Assembly: GCF_008362905.1 (NCBI RefSeq)
Contig: NZ_VFJB01000009.1
Span: 62,001 to 126,000, forward strand
Direction: 5' to 3'
Source of the DNA: Deferribacter autotrophicus
Lineage (GTDB): Bacteria; Chrysiogenota; Deferribacteres; Deferribacterales; Deferribacteraceae
DNA: 64,000 bases
Shown here: positions 57,729 through 64,000 of the stretch, in pieces
Position numbering within the stretch: position 1 is the first letter of the stretch
Layout of the letters: each line of letters begins with the position of its first letter
Position numbers and translations under genes: made by a program
The notes under the pieces: generated by a model
Told to the model about the DNA's origin: nothing
Seen by the model: only the letters and a program-made list of their open reading frames with translations
The model's database searches: none

Positions 57729-59835
57729 AAGACTGAAAGAAATTTTTCTTTCAGAAAGCATAGATAACACTGTAAACATTAAATCTGCTGCCAGTAAACT
57801 ACTTGATCCTAAACAGCAAAAGGATAATCTCGAACTCATAGCTAGATATCTCCATACAATAAAAGGCTCATCCCGAATGATGGGTTACAAGGCTTTTTCC
57901 AGCTTTATTCATGCCATTGAAGATAAAGTAAAATCAATGAGAAATATTCCTGATAAAATTGATAGCAGTTTTATAAATTTTTTATACTCAGTAGCTGATA
58001 AAATCATTTCTATACTTAGTGACATTGACAATGTGTCTGATGAAGAAATAGAAAGTCTAACAGAAGAGATTTCAAAACTGCAGGATTTCTCTTCTTACAG
58101 CCATACAACCAACGACAAAATAACATCTTTGCCATTTGAGGAAGACAATAGTAACCTATTAAAACAAAATATTTACAAAATACATGAAATAGAGCTGAAC
58201 CAACATCTACAAAACCTTTATAATATGATATCTAAATCTGAAAATTTATTCTTTTTAAAAAGCAACATTATTTCATTAATTGAGTCAATATTTGATAATC
58301 TTAAGTCACTAAAATCAAACATAGCAGATGAAAAATATAAAAACTTTATTCAAAATATCATTCAAACAAATGAAATAAAACTCCATAATCTTTCAAATGA
58401 TTTGGAAAAAATAATTACCGATATAAAAATAAGCAGTAGAATAAACCATGAAACTGCACTCTCTTTCAAAATGCTAAAATTTAAAGAAATTACACAAACA
58501 TTAAAAGAAAGTGCTAAAACATTGGCAGCAGAGCTTGGAAAAGACGTAAAAATTATAATAAAAGGCGAAGATATAAAATTTGACAAAGATATCTTACTGA
58601 AACTGCAGGAGCCTCTTATCCATTTGATAAGAAACAGTGTGGATCACGGTTTGGAAACACCGGCTGAAAGAATTAAAAAAAATAAAAATCCCGAAGGGAC
58701 AATTGAGATAGAATGCATAGCTGATAAAAATTATGCAAAAATTACCATAAAAGATGATGGTAGAGGTATCAATATAAACAAAATAAGGAATAGAGCTAAG
58801 TCTTTAGGATACAACGTAGATGATATGAGCGACAATGAAGTAATTTATCTCATTTTTCAATCTTCCTTTTCCACAAAAGATAAAACCACAGATATCTCCG
58901 GTAGAGGTGAAGGACTATACATTGTAAAGGATGTAATGAATAAAGTCGGTGGTAAAATCGAGATTGATCACAAAACTGATTTATTTACAAAATTTTCTCT
59001 TATTGTTCCTGTTAGTTTTATGGAAACTGAAGTCCTAATATTTCACTATGCTGGGTTAGATTTTGCGCTTTTTTTAAATTCTATCGAATCAATAATGACT
59101 TTTGATGAATCAAAAATTATTTACAGTGACAATGCAATGCTTTACACGGTAAATGACAATGCTTATAAATTCTCTTACACTTCTGATATTTTAAACTGTG
59201 AAAATGACTTAAATAACTACATCATCTTCATAAACTACCGTGGTAAAATCTTTGGTATCACAGCTAAAGATATAAAAACAAACTCAAAAATGAAGCTTTA
59301 CAAATATGGTGGGCTTGTTGAACATTTAAAAACCTATTCTCATTTCATCGCAAACTATGATGGCTCAGTTATACCTTTAATAGATCTTGATTATCTGTAT
59401 GAAAAAATCAATCAAATAACACCTGTTAAGCAAATTACCATAGAAGACACAAAAGAACGACCAAAAGTCCTTCTTGTAGAAGATTCTTTTGCCACAAGGG
59501 AACTTGAAAAACACATTCTTTTAACAGCTGGTTTTGACGTCATTGAAGCAACAAACGGAAAAGAAGCATTGAATATTTTCAATAATAGGGATGATATAAA
59601 AATTATTATATCTGATATTGAGATGCCTGAAATGGATGGCTATACTCTGACAAAGCAGATAAGAACTGGTGTAAAAAATCCAAATATCCCTATCATACTT
59701 ATTTCAACTCTCTCTGATAAAGAAAGCATAAATAAAGGGTTAAAAAGTGGTGCAAATTTTTTCATAACAAAAAGCCAATTTTCCGGTGAAGAATTTTTAG
59801 ACAAGATAAGGAGTTTAATAGGTGCACAATATTAA
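57721..59835 (+). CDS. cheA: CheA-type histidine kinase with fused receiver domain
   Basis: 704 residues: an HPt domain with phospho-acceptor H45 in ARYLHTIKGSSRMMGYKAF; a long linker and dimerisation region (about 150-280); an HATPase with N box LIHLIRNSVDHGLETPAERI, G1 KDDGRGI and G2 GRGEGLYIVKDVMNKVGG; a CheW-like domain (about 425-560); and a C-terminal REC (about 580-704) with LLVEDSF, IIISDIEMPEMDGY and ILISTLSDK. No separate CheY is encoded in the cluster, so the fused REC may be the output or a phosphate sink. It overlaps cheB by 14 nt. Confidence 0.93.
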   Translation: MNKRLKEIFLSESIDNTVNIKSAASKLLDPKQQKDNLELIARYLHTIKGSSRMMGYKAFSSFIHAIEDKVKSMRNIPDKIDSSFINFLYSVADKIISILSDIDNVSDEEIESLTEEISKLQDFSSYSHTTNDKITSLPFEEDNSNLLKQNIYKIHEIELNQHLQNLYNMISKSENLFFLKSNIISLIESIFDNLKSLKSNIADEKYKNFIQNIIQTNEIKLHNLSNDLEKIITDIKISSRINHETALSFKMLKFKEITQTLKESAKTLAAELGKDVKIIIKGEDIKFDKDILLKLQEPLIHLIRNSVDHGLETPAERIKKNKNPEGTIEIECIADKNYAKITIKDDGRGININKIRNRAKSLGYNVDDMSDNEVIYLIFQSSFSTKDKTTDISGRGEGLYIVKDVMNKVGGKIEIDHKTDLFTKFSLIVPVSFMETEVLIFHYAGLDFALFLNSIESIMTFDESKIIYSDNAMLYTVNDNAYKFSYTSDILNCENDLNNYIIFINYRGKIFGITAKDIKTNSKMKLYKYGGLVEHLKTYSHFIANYDGSVIPLIDLDYLYEKINQITPVKQITIEDTKERPKVLLVEDSFATRELEKHILLTAGFDVIEATNGKEALNIFNNRDDIKIIISDIEMPEMDGYTLTKQIRTGVKNPNIPIILISTLSDKESINKGLKSGANFFITKSQFSGEEFLDKIRSLIGAQY

Positions 59836-60850
59836 CATTTTATTAACAGATGATTCCCTTTTTGTTAGAGAAACAATAAAGGAGTTGCTTTCAAAGTATG
59901 ACGAAATAAATCAAATTTTTACAGCTGAAAATGGTAAAGAAGCCGTAGAAATCTGTGAAAAAGAAAAAATAGATGTGGTATTTATGGACCTTGATATGCC
60001 TGTTATGGATGGTGAAAAGGCATCAAGGATTATTTTTGAGAAATTTGGATTGCCTATTATAGTTCTCACTTCTTTAGACAATAACATAATAAAGGAAGCT
60101 TTTGATTTGATACACAACTATTGTATTGATGTGATAAATAAACCTGAAAATATAAATGAAAGTTTTGCAAAGATTCTACTCAGAAAAATTAAAAATGCCT
60201 TTATTATGAAAAAACGGATATCAGAGTATAAGAATAAGAAAAAGAAAGTAAAACGAGAGATTATAATACCTGACCCATTTGAAACTGATTCTAATAAAAT
60301 TATCATTTTTGCCATGTCTACAGGTGGTCCAAAAATCACACCTGACATTTTAAAACAAATAGAGGTCATTCCCTCACCTTTTGTATTAATACAACATATA
60401 GAACCAATGATGTTTGATGGTTATATAGATTGGCTGCGCTCTAAAACCAACAAAGAGGTGATAGCAGTAGATTTTGACATCCCTTTTGAAATAAAAGATT
60501 GTTTATATGTCCTTCATCCGAATTATCACACCACCTTAAAGAAAACAATACTTACAAAATTTATCACCAAGCCCCATTTAGAAACAGACCTTTATTCCCC
60601 ACCTGCTGACCCATTCGTTATCAGTGTTGCTGAAATTTTTCGAGAAAAAACCATATTTGCCATATTCTCCGGAATGTGCTCTGATGGCTTAAAAGGTGCT
60701 GAAGCTGTGAAAAAATATGGAGGCATGGTATTTTGTCAATCTCCTGATGAGGCTTTAATTGATACAATGCCTAAATCTGTACTTAATGCTGGATTTTGTG
60801 ATAAAGTATTTGAGTTGTGCTCACTGAATGAGGTGTTACTAAATGGATAG
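59822..60850 (+). CDS. cheB: Chemoreceptor glutamate methylesterase CheB
   Basis: 342 residues from a GTG start. The REC domain (about 1-120) carries ILLTDDSLFVRETI, VVFMDLDMPVMDGE and IVLTSLDNN. A short linker precedes the methylesterase with the catalytic triad S in FAMSTGGPKITPDIL, H in LIQHIEPMMFDGYIDWL and D in FSGMCSDGLKGAEAVKKYGG. It removes methyl groups from (or deamidates) the receptor. Phosphorylation by CheA should activate it. It overlaps cheA by 14 nt and cheR by 8 nt. Confidence 0.95.
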   Translation: MHNINILLTDDSLFVRETIKELLSKYDEINQIFTAENGKEAVEICEKEKIDVVFMDLDMPVMDGEKASRIIFEKFGLPIIVLTSLDNNIIKEAFDLIHNYCIDVINKPENINESFAKILLRKIKNAFIMKKRISEYKNKKKKVKREIIIPDPFETDSNKIIIFAMSTGGPKITPDILKQIEVIPSPFVLIQHIEPMMFDGYIDWLRSKTNKEVIAVDFDIPFEIKDCLYVLHPNYHTTLKKTILTKFITKPHLETDLYSPPADPFVISVAEIFREKTIFAIFSGMCSDGLKGAEAVKKYGGMVFCQSPDEALIDTMPKSVLNAGFCDKVFELCSLNEVLLNG

Positions 60851-62159
60851 GACTCTCTTCAACATGCTTTGCAAAAAAATAGAAAATGTGAGTGGCTTTA
60901 GGGTTTATGGTTTTTATGAATCTAACCTGCATACAATTTTAAATCGTATAGCTGAAAAAAGATTATCATCCATCGATGATATAATTGAAGAATCACTGAA
61001 AAACACAAATCTGTTAGAAGATATTATCGAATCTCTTGTCATAAACGAGACTTTTTTTTACAGGCATGAAAACCAGTTTAGAGCTATTGAAGATGTTATA
61101 ATTCCTGAAATTGCTAAAAACTTCAATAACATCAAAATCTGGTCTGCAGGTTGCTCCACAGGATGTGAACCCTATACCATTGCTATAATTATAGACAAAA
61201 AATATCCTCATCTTAAAGACAGAATTACCATTATCGGTACAGATATCGACAGAGATGCCCTTGCAGTGGCTGAAAAGGGAGAATTTTCAAAGTGGCATAT
61301 AAGAAATCTCGATAGTAATATTTTAAACACCTATTTTGATAAAAAAGACAACGTTTACCATATAAAAGAAAACATAAAAAAAATGGTAACTTTCAAAAGA
61401 CATAATATATTGCACGACCCTTTTTTCCCAAATTGTCATCTTATCCTTTGCAGAAACGTATTAATATACTTTTCTCAAAAAAATATTGCCCACATACTAA
61501 AACGCTTTATAAATGATTCCCTGGTTGATAATGGTTATCTATTTTTAGCTCCAGGAGAGTTTACTCTGCTAAATCAATCAGGTTATACTCCATTAAATAT
61601 TCAAGATACATTTGTATATAAAAAGACTGGTGATATCACAGACATTACTTATAAAAAACCAAAACCTGTTATCAATTTCAAGAAAGTTAAAAAGGATATA
61701 AATGCCCTTTTATTATCAAACAGAAAAGATGACGCCTTAAATTATCTACACAATATAAGTGTTGAATCATCCCATGAACTTAAAGACTCCAAATTAGAAG
61801 AATTGATGATACACATTGATTCTGAGGATACATACAATTTAGAAAAAAAATTAAATGAATTCAAATACTCTTTAAAAGATGATGAATATTTCTTTTTGGC
61901 AGGTATGTATTATTATCTCAAACAGGACTACAGAAATGCTCTTGATAATTTCAGAAAAGCTGCAATGTTAAAAGATGATTATGTATATTACTTTTATCAA
62001 GCCCTTTCATTAAAGGCGCTGGGTGACCTAGAAAATGCAAGAGTCTTTTTTACGCTTGCATTGAAATTTTTGAATATTAATAGTACATTTGAGCCGTTAG
62101 CTAACAAAGAAGCAATAAAAAAAATAATTTTAAATCATATAAATTTTAAATTATCTTAA
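60843..62159 (+). CDS. cheR: Chemoreceptor methyltransferase CheR with C-terminal TPR domain
   Basis: 438 residues. CheR-type NETFFYRHENQFRAIEDVII (about 61-80) precedes the SAM site IKIWSAGCSTGCEPYTIAII (about 98-117), IGTDIDRDALAVAEKGEFSKW and HLILCRNVLIYF. From about 290 there are helical TPR-like repeats (FFLAGMYYYLKQDYRNALDN, YYFYQALSLKALGDLENARV). Such TPR-CheR fusions are typical of alternative chemosensory systems such as Frz/Dif-like ones. It overlaps cheB by 8 nt. Confidence 0.93.
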   Translation: MDRTLFNMLCKKIENVSGFRVYGFYESNLHTILNRIAEKRLSSIDDIIEESLKNTNLLEDIIESLVINETFFYRHENQFRAIEDVIIPEIAKNFNNIKIWSAGCSTGCEPYTIAIIIDKKYPHLKDRITIIGTDIDRDALAVAEKGEFSKWHIRNLDSNILNTYFDKKDNVYHIKENIKKMVTFKRHNILHDPFFPNCHLILCRNVLIYFSQKNIAHILKRFINDSLVDNGYLFLAPGEFTLLNQSGYTPLNIQDTFVYKKTGDITDITYKKPKPVINFKKVKKDINALLLSNRKDDALNYLHNISVESSHELKDSKLEELMIHIDSEDTYNLEKKLNEFKYSLKDDEYFFLAGMYYYLKQDYRNALDNFRKAAMLKDDYVYYFYQALSLKALGDLENARVFFTLALKFLNINSTFEPLANKEAIKKIILNHINFKLS

Positions 62160-62173
62160 TAATGAGGTGAAAT

Positions 62174-62863
62174 ATGACATTTAGGAAAAAAAATATAGTT
62201 GCCATTGATGATGAAGAATCTGTTTTAATAAATCTTGAAAAAAAACTAAATAAATTTATTGAATGCAATTTCTATGGCTTTAAAAATTCAGATGAAGCGC
62301 TAAATTTCATACGAGAAAACCATGTAGATTTAATTCTCCTTGATTTATTAATGCCTGAAAAAAGTGGTTTTGAAGTTCTATCTGAAATAAAAGATGATGA
62401 AAACTTAAAAAGAATACCTGTCATAATACTCACAGTAAAAGCTGATGCTGAAGCCATTGACGAAGCCTTTGAAAGAGGAGCTGATGATTATATCTTAAAA
62501 TCATCTTATGAAAATGAGCTTCTTGCAAGAGTAAAAAGGATTTTACGCACTAAAGAAATGGAAGAAGAGCTATTAAATTATGAAAGGGATAAGGTTGCAC
62601 TCCAGCTTGGTGGAGGTATTGCCCATCACTTTAATCAACCTCTAACTGTTTTAACCATGGGATTTGAAATAATAAGAACTCTATTAGAAACTCAACATCC
62701 AGAAGCTCTTAAGACTATCGATAAATATCTGAAGATGTGCGAAGATTCTGCTGAAAGAATTTCAAAGATTGTAGACAAATTATCCTCTCTAAAAAAATAC
62801 AGTATTATGAAATATGTGGGAGATATGCATATTTTTGATCTCTCATTAGATAATGAGGATTAG
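62174..62863 (+). CDS. Receiver domain fused to a histidine-kinase dimerisation (DHp) domain without ATPase
   Basis: 229 residues. The REC domain has VAIDDEESVL, LILLDLLMPEKSG, VIILTVKAD and the Lys in DYILKSS. A coiled coil then leads to a HisKA-like helix LGGGIAHHFNQPLTVLTMGF with the phosphorylatable His near residue 154. It ends after the second DHp helix (ERISKIVDKLSSLKKYSIMK) with a short tail; no catalytic ATPase domain follows. The tail looks like a natural end, not a broken gene. It may relay phosphate between CheA and another protein. An IS3 element starts about 60 nt downstream. Confidence 0.8.
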   Translation: MTFRKKNIVAIDDEESVLINLEKKLNKFIECNFYGFKNSDEALNFIRENHVDLILLDLLMPEKSGFEVLSEIKDDENLKRIPVIILTVKADAEAIDEAFERGADDYILKSSYENELLARVKRILRTKEMEEELLNYERDKVALQLGGGIAHHFNQPLTVLTMGFEIIRTLLETQHPEALKTIDKYLKMCEDSAERISKIVDKLSSLKKYSIMKYVGDMHIFDLSLDNED

Positions 62864-62989
62864 TAGCTTTTTTAAAAAGGGATAATTTGCTGAGGATAAA
62901 TTTTAACAGCAAAAAATATGGATTTGCTACAATAAAGTAGACAAAGAGTTAAGGAAGTATTAGACTAAAGGAGAAAGGCAGGTTCAGTT

Positions 62990-63301
62990 ATGATTAAATC
63001 AAGAAGAAGTTACAGCAAGGAATTTAAGCTGGAAGCGGTCCAACTGACACTTAATAGTGATAAGAGCGTAAAAGAGATAGCCTCAGATCTTGGCATATCG
63101 TATCAATTGCTTTGTAAGTGGCGTTCTGCTTACAAGTCTGATAATGAGGAATGTTTTCCAGGCAAAGGTAATTTAAAGCCATCGGAGAAAGAGTATCATG
63201 AGCTTCGCAAGAAGGTATTGGATTTGGAGGAGGAGCGAGAAATATTAAAAAAGGCGTTGGCCATTTTCTCATCAGCTCGCTCGAAAAATACAGGTTTATA
63301 A
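62990..63301 (+). CDS. IS3-family transposase OrfA
   Basis: 103 residues. HTH_Tnp_1 motif RRSYSKEFKLEAVQLTLNSD and VKEIASDLGISYQLLCKWRS precede a leucine-zipper-like helix (YHELRKKVLDLEEEREILKK). It binds the IS ends and regulates or forms the fusion transposase. GGAGAAAGG stands upstream of the ATG. The 3' part contains an A6G slippery site. Confidence 0.92.
   Translation: MIKSRRSYSKEFKLEAVQLTLNSDKSVKEIASDLGISYQLLCKWRSAYKSDNEECFPGKGNLKPSEKEYHELRKKVLDLEEEREILKKALAIFSSARSKNTGL
63247..63253 (+). promoter_or_regulatory. Programmed -1 ribosomal frameshift site A AAA AAG
   Basis: The heptamer AAAAAAG is phased A AAA AAG in orfA. Slippage by -1 leads into GVGHFLISSLEKYRFIRDN and on, without a stop, into orfB, as in IS150-like elements. 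This would yield the OrfAB transposase. Confidence 0.8.
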
Positions 63302-63309
63302 GGGATAAT

Positions 63310-64000
63310 ATGAGGAATTATAGTGTAGAGAGAATGTGCCGATTATTAGGAGTGAGTCGCAGTGGTTACTATAAATGGAGATGTCAAGGTTTGAGTAAAC
63401 GAAGGATTTACAGGCAAAAATTATTATCTAAAATACGAGAGATATATGGGGACAGCCGGGGATTATATGGCAGTCCACGTATTCATGCCGAATTAATTCG
63501 TATTGGTTATAAATGCAGTCGCAAATTGGTTTCAGATATAATGCGCAAGGCTGGAATCAGGAGCAGGATTCGTAAGAGTTATAAACGAACAACAATCAGG
63601 AATTATAAGGATAAATACAGTGAGAATTTGTTGAAAAAGAATGATGTTATTCATGGTTCAGATTCTGTATGGGTATCAGATATAACGTATTTGAAAGTAT
63701 CAGGTGGTTGGAAATATTTAACGACGATAATGGATTTGTATAGTCGTAAGATTGTTGGTTATGCATTTTCTACTGGTATGAGTGCGAGAGAGACAGTGTT
63801 ACGAGCCTTTCGTTTTGCAGTTAAACATTGTGGAAGGATACCATCAATATTTCATTCAGATAGAGGGAGCCAGTATAGCAGTTTAGAATTTCGTAATGAA
63901 TTGAAGAGATTAAAGATTTCTCAAAGTATGACATCTGATGGCCATTGTTATGATAATGCGTATGCTGAGAGTTTTTTTAAGACTGTAAAGGTAGAATTGG
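63310..64000 (+). CDS. IS3-family transposase OrfB (DDE integrase), 3' end outside window
   Basis: At least 230 residues, open to the window edge. An in-frame ATG is at 63310, but the native product is probably the OrfAB frameshift fusion. CRLLGVSRSGYYKW, IHAELIRIGYKCS and the integrase core are present, with first D in VWVSDITYLK, second D in IFHSDRGSQYS and E in DNAYAESFFKTVK. The catalytic triad is intact as far as visible. Confidence 0.9.
   Translation, partial: MRNYSVERMCRLLGVSRSGYYKWRCQGLSKRRIYRQKLLSKIREIYGDSRGLYGSPRIHAELIRIGYKCSRKLVSDIMRKAGIRSRIRKSYKRTTIRNYKDKYSENLLKKNDVIHGSDSVWVSDITYLKVSGGWKYLTTIMDLYSRKIVGYAFSTGMSARETVLRAFRFAVKHCGRIPSIFHSDRGSQYSSLEFRNELKRLKISQSMTSDGHCYDNAYAESFFKTVKVEL

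Larger units (their letters stand above)
62925..64000 (+). mobile_element. IS3-family insertion sequence, right end outside window
   Basis: The probable left end is TGCTACAATAAAGTAGACA from about 62925, resembling IS3/IS150-type ends. It is followed by orfA and orfB in the -1 frame. The right inverted repeat is not in the window, so the left border is an estimate. Insertion is directly behind the chemosensory operon. Confidence 0.8.

Noticed and set aside
62174-62863. Histidine kinase truncated by the IS3 insertion
   Set aside because: The stop codon lies about 60 nt before the estimated IS border and the C-terminal tail looks natural, so a REC-DHp architecture is more likely than a broken gene.

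Overview
The window is AT-rich (by eye about one third G+C), gene-dense bacterial DNA from a motile, anaerobically respiring Gram-negative organism. An outer-membrane TonB receptor, a flagellar basal-body operon, two polysulfide/thiosulfate-reductase-type molybdoenzyme operons, a haemerythrin chemoreceptor and ferredoxin-containing ParA ATPases together suggest a thermophilic member of the Deferribacteres (Deferribacter or Calditerrivibrio type). The assignment is an inference from gene content; no rRNA is present to confirm it.

Layout. 1-1067: end of an lrgB-like gene and an RluA-type pseudouridine synthase. 1051-6656 (minus): vitamin B12 uptake, btuF-btuC-btuD, then a cobalamin riboswitch with a possible 7-codon leader peptide, then a BtuB-like receptor and TonB. 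7031-9857 (minus): ligA-ppsR. 10022-19170 (minus): flagellar run flgB-flgC-fliE-fliF-fliG-fliH-fliI-fliJ-motE-like, continuing into a tRNA wobble-uridine modification pair (trmR-like, trhP-like). 19451-22502 (minus): DUF134 regulator, DUF5320 protein, two ParA/ferredoxin ATPases and two NifX-type proteins. 22739-35596: two paralogous molybdopterin oxidoreductase / 4Fe-4S / NrfD operons, each near a DUF134 regulator, with a tungstate/molybdate-binding protein, a small cytochrome and an Old Yellow Enzyme between them. 35894-44561: methyltransferases, a tRNA-Leu, a secreted Gly/Met-rich protein, a GNAT/M20 pair, an RlmI-like methyltransferase and a fused MrfA-MrfB-type repair helicase-nuclease. 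44868-46376: an IS110-family element nested in a MITE. 46442-53317: haemerythrin chemoreceptor, M29 aminopeptidase, and a cation/organic-acid symporter operon with a cNMP/CBS/DUF294 regulator. 53704-62863: hsp20 and a complete chemosensory cluster (REC protein, CheW-like, MCP, CheA-REC, CheB, CheR-TPR, REC-DHp). From about 62925 an IS3-family element runs off the window.

The most striking system is the nested mobile element. A 235-bp MITE with CTGG-GTCACCCC ends and an exact 8-bp target duplication has been invaded by an IS110-family transposon. Its left non-coding end can fold into a two-loop RNA of the bridge-RNA type. Four short guide segments in the two loops match, in the strand sense expected of bridge RNAs, the left and right target flanks in the MITE and the two transposon ends. 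Joining the transposon ends would create TTGACA-17 bp-TATATT. A second MITE of the same size sits exactly at the fliI-fliJ junction. It carries an unoccupied 17-bp copy of the predicted target, and its terminal repeat now supplies the ribosome-binding site of fliJ.

Other points of note are a family of palindromes with fixed ends and compensating inner stems, a tRNA-Leu whose anticodon reads AAG, a CX3CH haem motif, and a probable non-ATG start for a small membrane protein.
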